Assembly: GCA_029239755.1 (NCBI GenBank)
Contig: JARBUI010000007.1
Span: 1-64,000 of the forward strand
Source: Clostridia bacterium
GTDB taxonomy: Bacteria; Bacillota; Clostridia; Lachnospirales; Cellulosilyticaceae
Direction: 5' to 3'
DNA length: 64,000 bases
Of this stretch, positions 44,869-53,783 are shown in pieces. The stretch's first letter is position 1; every line of letters begins with the position of its first letter. Under the pieces are notes generated by a model that saw nothing but the letters and a program-made list of their open reading frames with translations, ran no database searches and had not been told where the DNA came from. A program made the translations under genes and the position numbers.

Positions 44869-45573
44869 CTATTTTGACTTACCTAAATACGCTTCCCTAA
44901 TACTTTGATCTTTAAGTAATTCTTTTCCTTCTCCCTGCATTACGATACTGCCTGTCTCTAAAACATATCCTATATCAGCAGCTTTAAGTGCTAAATTAGC
45001 ATTTTGCTCAATAAGCAGTATAGTCATCCCTTGCTTATGTATTTCTTTTATAATATCAAAAATGCCTTTAACAACGAGCGGAGCAAGTCCTAATGAAGGT
45101 TCATCCATCATAATAAGCTTAGGTTTTGACATAAGTGCTCTGGCTACAGCCAGCATTTGTTGTTCACCGCCTGATAATGTCCCTGCAAGCTGCCAAGAAC
45201 GCTCTTTAAGCCTAGGGAAAAGATCATTCATCCATGCAATATCTTCTGATAAGTCATCTTTTCGCATATATGCACCTATCTTAATATTTTCAAGCACTGT
45301 GAGGTTAGGGAATATCCTCCTGCCCTCTGGTACTAATGTAATGCCCCTACTTACAATTTGATCTGAAGTAAGCCCAGTAATGCTTTCTCCATTAAAACTA
45401 ATATCGCCTGATACCGGTTTAACGAGGCCTACAATACTTCTAAGAACTGTACTTTTACCTGCGCCATTTGCACCAATTAAAGTAGCAATCGTATTTTCTG
45501 GAACTTCAAGGCTTATTCCCTTAACTGCCTCAATACCGCCATAAGATACTTTGAGATCTTCAATTTTAAGCAT
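44869..45573 (-). CDS. livF: Branched-chain amino acid ABC transporter ATPase LivF
   Basis: This cytoplasmic ATPase of about 234 residues has Walker A GANGAGKST, signature LSGGEQQMLAVARAL and Walker B KLIMMDEPSLGLAP. The C-terminal YVLETGSIVMQG is the LivF hallmark. I chose the ATG at 45573 (GGGGGTGGAAG upstream), which overlaps the livG end by 8 bp. A longer frame upstream lies inside livG. It is the last gene of livJHMGF. Confidence 0.95.
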   Translation of the reverse strand: MLKIEDLKVSYGGIEAVKGISLEVPENTIATLIGANGAGKSTVLRSIVGLVKPVSGDISFNGESITGLTSDQIVSRGITLVPEGRRIFPNLTVLENIKIGAYMRKDDLSEDIAWMNDLFPRLKERSWQLAGTLSGGEQQMLAVARALMSKPKLIMMDEPSLGLAPLVVKGIFDIIKEIHKQGMTILLIEQNANLALKAADIGYVLETGSIVMQGEGKELLKDQSIREAYLGKSK

Positions 45574-46339
45574 CTTCTTCCACCCCCAAGTAAGCTTGTA
45601 TAACTTTTTCATTACGCTGAATTTGTTCTGGGGTACCATGTGCAATAAGCTGACCAAAATCAAGCACATATATATCATCTGATATTTCCATTACAAGGTC
45701 CATGTGATGTTCTATCATAAGAATAGTTATATTAAATTCATCTTTAATCTCTTTGATAAAATGAGTAAGCTCCATCGTTTCTTGCGGATTCATCCCCGCA
45801 GCTGGCTCATCAAGAAGCAGCAGCTGCGGACTCGTAGCAAGTGCTCTTGCAATCTCCAGATGGCGCTGTTGTCCATAAGGCAATGAACTTGCCATCTCAT
45901 TTTTAACAGCTGTAAGCCCTACTTTTTCTAAGAGTGCTTCAGCTTCTTCTCTCATCTTTTTTTCTTCTTTAACTGCCCAAGGCATGTGAAGCGCCGTGCC
46001 AAATAACCCTGATTTCAAATGTAGATGCTTAGCAATCAAAACATTATCCATAACTGTAAGTTTTTTAAATAACCTTATATTTTGGAAGGTTCTTGCAATA
46101 CCTAACTTAGCTATTTTATGAGGCTGCTCTTTTGTAATATCTTTCCCCTCAAAGCTAACTTTACCTGATGTAGGCATATAAACGCCTGTTATAACATTAA
46201 ACGCTGTTGTTTTACCAGCACCGTTTGGTCCTATAAGTGCCACAATGCTGCCTTTATTAACCTCTAAGCTTAAGTTGTTAACAGCAACAACTCCACCAAA
46301 TCGCATAACGACGTCATCTAATTTTAGTACATTACTCAA
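45566..46339 (-). CDS. livG: Branched-chain amino acid ABC transporter ATPase LivG
   Basis: This ATPase of about 257 residues has Walker A GPNGAGKTTAFNVITG, an IARTFQNIRLF block typical of LivG, signature LPYGQQRHLEIARAL and Walker B LLLLDEPAAGMNP. The best start is a TTG at 46339 with AAGGGGG 8 nt upstream; it overlaps the livM end by 8 bp. In-frame ATGs upstream lie well inside livM and lack good ribosome sites. Confidence 0.93.
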   Translation of the reverse strand: MSNVLKLDDVVMRFGGVVAVNNLSLEVNKGSIVALIGPNGAGKTTAFNVITGVYMPTSGKVSFEGKDITKEQPHKIAKLGIARTFQNIRLFKKLTVMDNVLIAKHLHLKSGLFGTALHMPWAVKEEKKMREEAEALLEKVGLTAVKNEMASSLPYGQQRHLEIARALATSPQLLLLDEPAAGMNPQETMELTHFIKEIKDEFNITILMIEHHMDLVMEISDDIYVLDFGQLIAHGTPEQIQRNEKVIQAYLGVEEDA

Positions 46340-47411
46340 CTTTGGCACCCCCTTTTGCATTTCGGGTTTTTCTAGTGCGTAACTTTTTGAAAAATTCTCC
46401 GATGGCTTCCCATGTAATTTCTCGTTGTCCCATAAGCCCATTTCTATAAAAGAGTACAACAATCATAAGAAGTATTGAGAATACAACCATTCTGAGTCCT
46501 GGTCTAAATAATGCAATATTTATACCCCCGATACTCATAGGTTCATCCAGGAATCTGAGCCACTCTAGTCCTCCGGTAACAATAAAGGCCGAAATGATTG
46601 TTCCTGATATACTTCCCATCCCTCCAAGTACAATAATCAGTAAGAAGTTATAAGTGAGGGTAAAATAAAATTGTTTAGGGTCAACAGTTCCAAGAAGTGC
46701 CGCAAAAAGCCCCCCTCCTATAGCTGCCATAAAAGCACCTATCATAAAAGAAATAACTTTATGCTTAAATAGACCAATCCCCATAGCTTCTGCTGCTATT
46801 TCGTCTTCTCTTATGGCTTTAAAGGCTCTCCCATAGCTTGAATGAATAAGCAGAATCATGAAAAATATGGTGAGTAATGCAATACTCCAAGTCCACCATA
46901 AGTTAGATATGGTAGGAATATTTTTAATACCAAGTGCCCCATTAGTAATGGTTTGTGCATTTGTAAATACAATTCGTATGATTTCTGAAAACCCTAGGGT
47001 TGCAATAGCTAAGTAATCTCCTCTAAGTCTTAATACAGGAGCACCAATAAGCCATGCAAAAAGAGCTGCTATCACGCCCCCTAATAATAACGCAGGGACG
47101 AATGGTATATGTATACCGCTTAAAAAGGCATTCATAGGCTTTAAGTAAAAAATTAAACTTCTTGCTTCAATAGGTACTGTAAAAATAGCCACCGTATAAG
47201 CTCCTATTGCCATAAACCCTGCCTGACCTAGTGAGAATAGACCTGTAAATCCATTCACGAGGTTCATAGAGAGGCCTAAGATGGTATAAATCGCACATAA
47301 ATTAAGAATCCTTTTTATATAAGAGTCAAATAATTCATTAGCAATGATGATGAATAAGATAACAACGACAAGGGCTGCTATATTAAGTAATAATTTTGTT
47401 CGTTTATTCAT
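46332..47411 (-). CDS. livM: Branched-chain amino acid ABC transporter permease LivM
   Basis: This permease of about 359 residues has 9-10 transmembrane helices. Marks are GLSMNLVNGFTGLFSLGQAGFMAIGAY and LRLRGDYLAIATLGFSEIIRIV, the LivM signature. The ATG at 47411 is preferred because AGAAGG lies at usable distance; a GTG 9 bp upstream has the site directly adjacent. It forms the pore with LivH. Confidence 0.94.
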   Translation of the reverse strand: MNKRTKLLLNIAALVVVILFIIIANELFDSYIKRILNLCAIYTILGLSMNLVNGFTGLFSLGQAGFMAIGAYTVAIFTVPIEARSLIFYLKPMNAFLSGIHIPFVPALLLGGVIAALFAWLIGAPVLRLRGDYLAIATLGFSEIIRIVFTNAQTITNGALGIKNIPTISNLWWTWSIALLTIFFMILLIHSSYGRAFKAIREDEIAAEAMGIGLFKHKVISFMIGAFMAAIGGGLFAALLGTVDPKQFYFTLTYNFLLIIVLGGMGSISGTIISAFIVTGGLEWLRFLDEPMSIGGINIALFRPGLRMVVFSILLMIVVLFYRNGLMGQREITWEAIGEFFKKLRTRKTRNAKGGAKVE

Positions 47412-47416
47412 ATTTA

Positions 47417-48310
47417 TCACACCTTCTCTGCAGTCTTTTCACCTAGTAGCCCTGTTGGACGTACAAGGAGTATGATAATAAGAAGTATAAAAGCTATAGC
47501 ATCTCTATAACCTGTCAGCTGACCAAAAAATGCAACAAGGAGTACTTCTGCAAGTCCAAGTATAAAACCACCTAATACAGCACCTTTTATATTTCCTATC
47601 CCACCTATTACAGCTGCAATGAAACATTTTAATCCTGGCATAACCCCCATAAGTGGTGATACCTGTGGGTACTTCATTCCCCAAAGAAAGGCTCCTATAG
47701 CAGCCAGTGCAGAACCTATTGCAAATGTATAGGCTATAATATTGTTAATTTTAATTCCCATTACCTTAGCGATTTCATAATCTTTTGATACTGCACGCAT
47801 AGCCATACCTAATTTTGTACGATTAATAACAAATAATAGGATGAATAAAATAATAAGCGTAACAATAGGTACAATAATAGTCAGTACCTGAACTGAAACC
47901 CCTTGCATATCGAGGGAATAAGTCATTGTTTCAAAAGTAGGAAACGCTCTTGGCTTTCCTGAAAATAAAAACGTTGCTAAGTTTTCTAACAAAAACGAAA
48001 CACCTATCGCCGATATTAAAACTGAAGATGTAGGTGCGTCCCGAAGTGGTCTGTATGCCGCTTTCTCTATTAAAATGCCTAATATAACAGTAACAACTAT
48101 AACCATGATAAATGCTACGTACCATGGCATGCTAAATATAGTCATTCCAAAAAAGGCAAGATATGCTGCCATCATGAAAATATCTCCATGTGCAAAGTTG
48201 ATAAGCCTAAGTATGCCGTATACCATCGTGTAACCAATGGCTATAAGTGCATACAGACTTCCTAGAGATATTCCGTTTGCAAGATGTTGCATAAATGTCT
48301 GTAATCCCAT
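47417..48310 (-). CDS. livH: Branched-chain amino acid ABC transporter permease LivH
   Basis: This 297-residue permease has about eight helices. Marks are GISLGSLYALIAIGYTMVYGILRLINFAHGD near the start and MRAVSKDYEIAKVMGI in the cytoplasmic loop. AAGGAGG precedes the ATG. It follows the binding-protein gene across about 130 bp containing a hairpin. Confidence 0.95.
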   Translation of the reverse strand: MGLQTFMQHLANGISLGSLYALIAIGYTMVYGILRLINFAHGDIFMMAAYLAFFGMTIFSMPWYVAFIMVIVVTVILGILIEKAAYRPLRDAPTSSVLISAIGVSFLLENLATFLFSGKPRAFPTFETMTYSLDMQGVSVQVLTIIVPIVTLIILFILLFVINRTKLGMAMRAVSKDYEIAKVMGIKINNIIAYTFAIGSALAAIGAFLWGMKYPQVSPLMGVMPGLKCFIAAVIGGIGNIKGAVLGGFILGLAEVLLVAFFGQLTGYRDAIAFILLIIILLVRPTGLLGEKTAEKV

Positions 48311-48376
48311 CTTTTGTCCTCCTTTGATTGCATTCCTTATTACAGGGTAACATTTAGCCTTATTCTCAAATCATGC

Positions 48377-48417
48377 ATGTTGCCCTCGCCTAAAACTTTA
48401 TAAGGCGGGGGCAACAT
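48377..48417 (-). terminator. Hairpin between livJ and livH
   Basis: ATGTTGCCCTCGCC pairs with GGCGGGGGCAACAT (one mismatch or wobble) around a 13-nt loop. There is no T-run on the minus strand, so an mRNA 3'-end protector or partial terminator is likelier than a full stop. Confidence 0.65.
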
Positions 48418-48423
48418 ATTATT

Positions 48424-48463
48424 ATTCAATAACGACTGTATCTATTCAATAACAACTGTATCT
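48424..48463. repeat. 20-bp tandem duplication at the livJ 3' end
   Basis: Two adjacent 20-bp units (48424-48443 and 48444-48463) differ at one base. The unit at 48444 encodes the end of LivJ. The stop codon TAG (48442-48444) spans the junction of the two units. Confidence 0.95.
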
Positions 48464-49602
48464 AAGTATGTAAATTTACCATCTTTTACTGTTTTAATTA
48501 CAGCTGTATTCTTATCTGCATCACCTTGTTCATTAATAGTGATCTTTCCTGTTACACCTTGGAAATCTTTTGTAGCTGCAATTGCATCTCTGATTTTTTG
48601 TGGATCTGCTGATCCTGCTGTCTCAATAGCTTTTAATGTAAGAATATAAGCATCATATCCAAGTGCTGAAACTGCTGCTACGCTCTCTCTGTTTGGATAT
48701 TCTTTTTTGTATTCTTCTACAAACTTTTTAGCTTCATCATTTGCTGGTGCTGTATCATCAAAGAAAGTTGATAAAACTGCTCCTTCAACTTCTTTTCCGC
48801 CTACTTGAATGAACTCGCTTGTTTCCCATGTGTCTCCGCCAATAAATGGTGCTGTAATACCTAAGCTTCTTGCTTGTTTAATAATAAGTGCTGACTCTGT
48901 AAAGTTACCTGGTGCAAAGATAACATCTGGATTTTTTTCTTTAATATTAGTAAGAATACCAGAGAAGTCTTGATCATTTGTATTATAGTTACCTACTTCT
49001 ACAATAGAACTTTCATCTCCTGTTAATTTTACAAATGCGTCTGTAAAGAATTTAGCAAGACCTACTGCATAGTCATTAGATACTTCTTGAATAATAGCAG
49101 CTTTTTTATAGCCTTGTTTAAATGCATAATTTGCCATTACAGTTCCTTGGAATGGATCTAAGAAACAAACTCTAAAATAATAGTCATTTCCTTGAGTTAC
49201 CATTGGATTTGTACAAGATGCGCCTATAGCAGGAACTTTATTGTTTTTAACAAGATCCCCTGCAGCGATTGAAAGACTTGAACCCCATGAACCTAAAATA
49301 GCAGAAACTTTATCTTTTTCGATAAGTCTGGCAGCTGCTGTTGTTGCCTCTGCTTTATCAGATTTGTTATCTGCGATAACAAGTTCTACCTTTTTACCTA
49401 ATACTTCTGGATAAAGCTTATTTGCAAGTTTCATCCCTTCAACTTCCAATTCTCCACCAGCCGCGTTAGCACCTGTGAGTGGTTCAAATACACCAATTTT
49501 AATAACATCTGCATCCGCAGCTGCTTCTTTACTGCCGCCGCATCCTACTAAAATACTAGCTGACATACACATACATAATAATACTGATAATATTTTTTTC
49601 AT
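48442..49602 (-). CDS. livJ: Branched-chain amino acid-binding lipoprotein LivJ/LivK
   Basis: This type I binding protein of about 386 residues captures leucine, isoleucine or valine outside the membrane. Lipobox ILVGC (Cys21) and mature start DVIKIGVFEPLTG are typical, as is ASCTNPMVT. I chose the ATG at 49602 with GGGGGG upstream. Its last residues DTVVIE are encoded by a 20-bp unit that is duplicated directly downstream, and the same six residues are re-encoded in another frame after the stop. Confidence 0.94.
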   Translation of the reverse strand: MKKILSVLLCMCMSASILVGCGGSKEAAADADVIKIGVFEPLTGANAAGGELEVEGMKLANKLYPEVLGKKVELVIADNKSDKAEATTAAARLIEKDKVSAILGSWGSSLSIAAGDLVKNNKVPAIGASCTNPMVTQGNDYYFRVCFLDPFQGTVMANYAFKQGYKKAAIIQEVSNDYAVGLAKFFTDAFVKLTGDESSIVEVGNYNTNDQDFSGILTNIKEKNPDVIFAPGNFTESALIIKQARSLGITAPFIGGDTWETSEFIQVGGKEVEGAVLSTFFDDTAPANDEAKKFVEEYKKEYPNRESVAAVSALGYDAYILTLKAIETAGSADPQKIRDAIAATKDFQGVTGKITINEQGDADKNTAVIKTVKDGKFTYLDTVVIE

Positions 49603-49683
49603 ACTTGCCCCCCATTTAAACATAGTTTTTTATGTATTTCTATTTATTACAGCCTTATTGAGAGCTGTTAATAACTATATACT

Positions 49684-49712
49684 ATCTTATCTTTTAATTC
49701 AATAAAAGTCAA
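49684..49712 (-). promoter_or_regulatory. Promoter of the liv operon
   Basis: TTGACT (49707-49712) and TAAGAT (49684-49689) are separated by 17 bp, about 80 bp upstream of livJ. Confidence 0.65.
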
Positions 49713-50007
49713 TGGTATCAATGTATTGCGAGCTGCGGACAGCAAATTTTTGCGTCCCTTTATTACTTCTGTGAATATAGTCCTTTCTGATAAATTAATA
49801 ACGATTTTTCATCCCCTTTATATTCTTTCTGCACATATGTCTATGGTTGTCACTTTCATTCTTTATCACACTAAAATCATTGTTCTCTATTTTCCAACAT
49901 TTGAATCCTATAGCAGCATATACTTCTATCCCTTGATATATCGAAACTGTTTAGTACAAAATCATTATTCGCCGGAGCCGTCGTTTTGTCTTTCCATGGC
50001 GTACAAA
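49713..50007. other. Intergenic region without a recognisable gene
   Basis: This AT-rich stretch between the liv promoter and the terminator of the next operon shows short open frames without ribosome sites or recognisable protein features. I see no RNA gene. Confidence 0.5.
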
Positions 50008-50042
50008 TAAAGGAGTATTTAAATAAATTAAATACTCCTTTA
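50008..50042 (-). terminator. Hairpin ending the rbs-like operon
   Basis: TAAAGGAGTATTTAA and TTAAATACTCCTTTA form a perfect 15-bp stem with a 5-nt loop, about 110 nt past the stop codon of the last gene. The T-run is weak. Confidence 0.65.
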
Positions 50043-50155
50043 TCGTTGATATTTTATTATTCCTATATTATTGGTTACTTTTTTCATTATTAAGTTTAAA
50101 AAAACTTATGCTTTGTCAGTTTATCACTTGTTCGTTATGTAAACTAGTGCTTTTA

Positions 50156-51229
50156 TTACCACTTTTCTATTCTTTTTAGCACACCCTTTTGAATCTCCGG
50201 ATCTGTTTCATTCATGCACAGATAGATTCCTTTAGGGTTAACTGCATTAATAAAACCTTCTAACTCATGAAGTTCTAAATCTACCACTACACCCTTGCCT
50301 GCGGCTTGGCATTTTTGAATAAGCGGGATCCATTGCATGATTGGTCTATTAAGTGCTACTCCCTGTACCCACTGTATAGCATTAATTTCTTTAATAGCTA
50401 ATATATCGTCTAAATGGTTCGCTACTTCTTTGCCATCAAGATGGAATACGTTGTGCTTAGCAAGTTTTACTTCTTTTTTAATATAAGGCAGAGAGAATTC
50501 CTTAAAGAACTCATTTGAGAGCATGGCCGATAAATCACAGCTTGGTATATGCATTTTTTCAAATGATGGTATGTTCATCCAGCTTACTGATAATTGGTTA
50601 TATTCTTTTAACATCTTATCAAAGTAGTTAAACATAAATTCAAAGTCGATATAACATTTATCTACTAGCTGTTTAACAAAATCTTCATCGTCGTACATAT
50701 CCATGCAAAGATCTGTAGTTCCTCTCAAAGCATCAACACAATCAAGACTTGGATGCAAATCTGTATACCCTACCATAAATTTGTTTTTACATCTTTCTAG
50801 TGCATAGCGTGTCATTTCTTCAAGCTTTTTAAAGTATTCACTCTCTATATTGAATTTGATTTTATGAATGTCTTCTTTGTCTTTAACAAGTGGATGTACC
50901 CACGATGTAACATCCCCAAATTCTATTTCTCCTCCTAAAATCCCTGCGTAAACATTGGGCCCTAGATTAGGCCAAAATACTGGGAATGTTTCTCCTAAAA
51001 ATTGTTTGCCTTCTAACCCTTTAATAAAACTTTCAACGCGATACTCAGTGTCATACCATCTTTCCTTTAGACAACTCCATTTGCTAAGTGAATCTATATG
51101 GCTATATTCCTCATTATGAGCAGAAAATCTAATAGGTGGTCTGTCAATTATTTCATTATCGTACCAAGCATATACCCTTTTCATAGCTTCCATAAAATCT
51201 GGTTTTGCTTCTAAATCTAAATGCCACAT
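50156..51229 (-). CDS. Uroporphyrinogen decarboxylase-like (URO-D superfamily) protein
   Basis: This 357-residue cytoplasmic TIM-barrel-type protein of the URO-D / cobalamin-independent methionine synthase superfamily has recognisable blocks MVGYTDLHPSLDCVDALRGTTDL, LPYIKKEVKLAKHNVFHLDGKEV and KGVVVDLELHELEG. It lacks the usual HemE N-terminal RQAGR motif, so heme synthesis is unlikely. It is the last gene of a sugar ABC operon, 42 bp after the permease, with AAGGAGG upstream. Family members also include corrinoid methyltransferases; a role in demethylating or modifying the imported compound is possible but unproven. Confidence 0.7.
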   Translation of the reverse strand: MWHLDLEAKPDFMEAMKRVYAWYDNEIIDRPPIRFSAHNEEYSHIDSLSKWSCLKERWYDTEYRVESFIKGLEGKQFLGETFPVFWPNLGPNVYAGILGGEIEFGDVTSWVHPLVKDKEDIHKIKFNIESEYFKKLEEMTRYALERCKNKFMVGYTDLHPSLDCVDALRGTTDLCMDMYDDEDFVKQLVDKCYIDFEFMFNYFDKMLKEYNQLSVSWMNIPSFEKMHIPSCDLSAMLSNEFFKEFSLPYIKKEVKLAKHNVFHLDGKEVANHLDDILAIKEINAIQWVQGVALNRPIMQWIPLIQKCQAAGKGVVVDLELHELEGFINAVNPKGIYLCMNETDPEIQKGVLKRIEKW

Positions 51230-51270
51230 ATGTGTGCCTCCTTAGTTTTTGTGATTATAGATCTGTATAA

Positions 51271-52221
51271 TTATACTGTTTTTACTTTAGCCTTATATTT
51301 TTGTGATATTTTATCTAGTGCTACTGCTAAAATTAAAACAGCTCCTTTGACAACCCATTGCCAAAACTCATTAACATTGAGTAAAATCATGCCATTTGTT
51401 AAGACTCCCATAATAAGGACCCCCACAATGACTCCGGTAATCTTTCCTTCTCCGCCATTAATACTTACGCCACCTAGTACACAGGCTGTAATAATATCCA
51501 TTTCATAGCTTTGTCCGGCTGCTGGCTGCCCGCTGTTCACACGTGAAACGAGGATAATACCCGCTGCTGCTGCTAGGATTCCTTCTATAGCATAAATCTG
51601 ATATTTTACTTTTTTAACAGATACTCCCGAGAGTCTGGAGGCTTCTTGATTTCCTCCTGTACCGTATACAGTCCTTCCAAAAACCGTCTTATTAAGTATG
51701 ATAAATCCAAGTATGAAGACTATGATCATAATAATGACAGGGACTGGAAAATAAGATATATATCCCTGACCTAAGAATAAAAATGACTTAGGAATGCCAT
51801 ATACTGGTTTTCCTCCGCTAACTAAGTATGCCACACCTCTTAGGGCTGTCATCATACCTAGTGTTGCTATCATAGGAAACATATCTAATTCATTAATGAG
51901 TGCACCATTTATTAGCCCTACAACAAACCCTATTACAAGTGCTGCTAAACATGCGAGTACTGGATGTGTTCCCCCACCCATAAGTGTAGCCGCCGTTACA
52001 GCTGAGACACCTATTACTGACCCTACTGAAAGATCTATTCCTCCTGTTAAAATAACAAATGTCATACCTACTGAACACATACCTATGATAGCTACCTGTC
52101 TGAGTACGTTCATAATATTAACAGATGTTAAGAATGAATCTGTTACTATTGAGAAAAACACAATGAGTGCAATGAGCGCTGCGAGTATACCATATTTTGA
52201 CCAATCAATTTTCTTTTTCAT
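51271..52221 (-). CDS. Sugar ABC transporter permease (RbsC type)
   Basis: This 316-residue permease of BPD_transp_2 family has about ten helices. Marks are IIGMCSVGMTFVILTGGIDLSVGSVIG and GTGGNQEASRLSGVSVKKVKYQ. It overlaps the ATPase gene by 4 bp and uses CAGGAGGAAG as ribosome site. A single permease gene indicates a homodimeric pore, as for ribose. The actual pentose or hexose is not determined. Confidence 0.93.
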   Translation of the reverse strand: MKKKIDWSKYGILAALIALIVFFSIVTDSFLTSVNIMNVLRQVAIIGMCSVGMTFVILTGGIDLSVGSVIGVSAVTAATLMGGGTHPVLACLAALVIGFVVGLINGALINELDMFPMIATLGMMTALRGVAYLVSGGKPVYGIPKSFLFLGQGYISYFPVPVIIMIIVFILGFIILNKTVFGRTVYGTGGNQEASRLSGVSVKKVKYQIYAIEGILAAAAGIILVSRVNSGQPAAGQSYEMDIITACVLGGVSINGGEGKITGVIVGVLIMGVLTNGMILLNVNEFWQWVVKGAVLILAVALDKISQKYKAKVKTV

Positions 52222-53717
52222 TTTACTTCCTCCTGTCCACCCGATGCCATACTTAATATTTTTTCCTGTGTCGCATCTTCTCTATATAACTCTCCTGTTA
52301 TACGGCCTTCATGCATAACGATGATTCTATCTGACATACCTAATAATTCCGGCATTTCTGAAGAAATCATGATAATAACTTTCCCTTGTTTTGCAAGCTC
52401 TATCATCAGCTGATAAATTTCTTGTTTTGCTCCTACATCTATTCCCCTTGTTGGCTCATCAAATATAAGTACTTTACAGTCTGTAATAAGCCATTTAGCA
52501 AGGACTACCTTTTGCTGATTTCCTCCGCTTAAGTTCTTTACTTTTTGTGATATAAAAGGTGTTTTAATCTTAAGAGCTTCTTTATATTCATTAACTGCTT
52601 TTATTTCCTTTTTAAAATCAATCATTCCAAATTTATTTGCAAAGTTACTTAAATGGGCATAGGTTGTATTTTCTTGAATGCTCATATGCAATAATGCACC
52701 ATGTTGTTTTCTATCTTCAGGTATTAAGCCAATGCCAGATGCTATAGCATCTTTTGGTGAATGAATGTTTAGCCTCTTTCCATTTAACAAAATCTCTCCG
52801 CCATTTATCTTATCTGCACCAAATACAGCCCTTGCTATTTCTGTTCTCCCTGCTCCAACTAGTCCTGCAAAGCCTAAGATTTCTCCTTCGTAAGCTTCAA
52901 AATGAATATCTTTGATAACATCTGTATTAAGGCCTTTAACTTCTAATACTTTGTCTTTCTTTACAAGTTGTTTGGGTGGAAATTGCTCTCCAAGATCTCT
53001 GTTTACCATAAGTGTTATGAGTTCTTCTTTATTCGTTTCTGCTACAGATAGGGTTTGAATATATTTTCCATCTCTAAATACAGTTACCTTATCACAAATT
53101 TCAAAGATTTCTTCTAATCTGTGAGAGATGTAAATAATAGCACAGCCTCTCTCTTTTAATTTTGCAACTATTTTAAATAAGTAGATGAGTTCACTATTCG
53201 TTAGCGGGGCAGACGGCTCATCCATAATAATCACTTTTGCACGCCTTGATATAGATTTTGCTATTTCTATGATCTGTTGGTATCCTACTGTTAAGTCTTT
53301 AACCAGCGTTCTAGGATCTATTTTAACTCCTAAATCATCTAAAATTTCTTTTGTTTCTTTATACATGCTTTCATAATCTACAAATATGCCCTTTGTCTTA
53401 TATCTTCCATAAAAAATATTTTCTGCAACATTTAAGTAAGGAATGAGATTAAATTCTTGATAAACAGCACATATTCCCATTTCTAAAGATTTAGCTGGAT
53501 TATTATGCGCTATAAATTCTCCCTTAAAAATAATCTCGCCTTCTGTAGGTTCTATAGCCCCTGTTATTGATTTGATAAAGGTTGATTTCCCTGCACCATT
53601 TTCACCTACAATGGCATGAACTTCTCCTTTTTTAAATGACATTGAAACCCCATCTAAGGCAACTACACCAGGATATAACTTACGAATATTTTTTAATTCA
53701 AGCACAGTACTATTCAT
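52218..53717 (-). CDS. Sugar ABC transporter ATPase (RbsA/MglA type)
   Basis: This 499-residue two-domain ATPase has first Walker A GENGAGKSTF, degenerate second loop GLVGAGRTE, signature LSGGNQQKVVLAKW and Walker B VLIFDEPTRGIDVGAK. It couples ATP hydrolysis to sugar import through the RbsC-type pore. It starts about 65 bp after the binding-protein gene, separated by a hairpin. Confidence 0.94.
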   Translation of the reverse strand: MNSTVLELKNIRKLYPGVVALDGVSMSFKKGEVHAIVGENGAGKSTFIKSITGAIEPTEGEIIFKGEFIAHNNPAKSLEMGICAVYQEFNLIPYLNVAENIFYGRYKTKGIFVDYESMYKETKEILDDLGVKIDPRTLVKDLTVGYQQIIEIAKSISRRAKVIIMDEPSAPLTNSELIYLFKIVAKLKERGCAIIYISHRLEEIFEICDKVTVFRDGKYIQTLSVAETNKEELITLMVNRDLGEQFPPKQLVKKDKVLEVKGLNTDVIKDIHFEAYEGEILGFAGLVGAGRTEIARAVFGADKINGGEILLNGKRLNIHSPKDAIASGIGLIPEDRKQHGALLHMSIQENTTYAHLSNFANKFGMIDFKKEIKAVNEYKEALKIKTPFISQKVKNLSGGNQQKVVLAKWLITDCKVLIFDEPTRGIDVGAKQEIYQLMIELAKQGKVIIMISSEMPELLGMSDRIIVMHEGRITGELYREDATQEKILSMASGGQEEVK

Positions 53718-53745
53718 CTAGGCACCTCCTTTTTAGCTTTAATTT

Positions 53746-53772
53746 CCAAGAGCGGCACTTTGCCGCTCTTGG
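53746..53772 (-). terminator. Hairpin between binding-protein and ATPase genes
   Basis: CCAAGAGCGGCA and TGCCGCTCTTGG form a perfect 12-bp stem with a 3-nt loop. The minus strand lacks a T-run, so it probably protects the upstream message end and lowers downstream expression. Confidence 0.7.
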
Positions 53773-53783
53773 ATTTTAAAATA

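Noticed and set aside
46340-46462. N-terminal extension of LivG
   Set aside because: The extra 41 residues lie inside the end of livM and lack family similarity; a TTG with a good ribosome site gives a normal-length LivG.
49726-50010. Small plus-strand open frame between the liv and rbs-like operons
   Set aside because: No ribosome site and low-complexity, non-protein-like composition. It would end in the terminator of the neighbouring operon.
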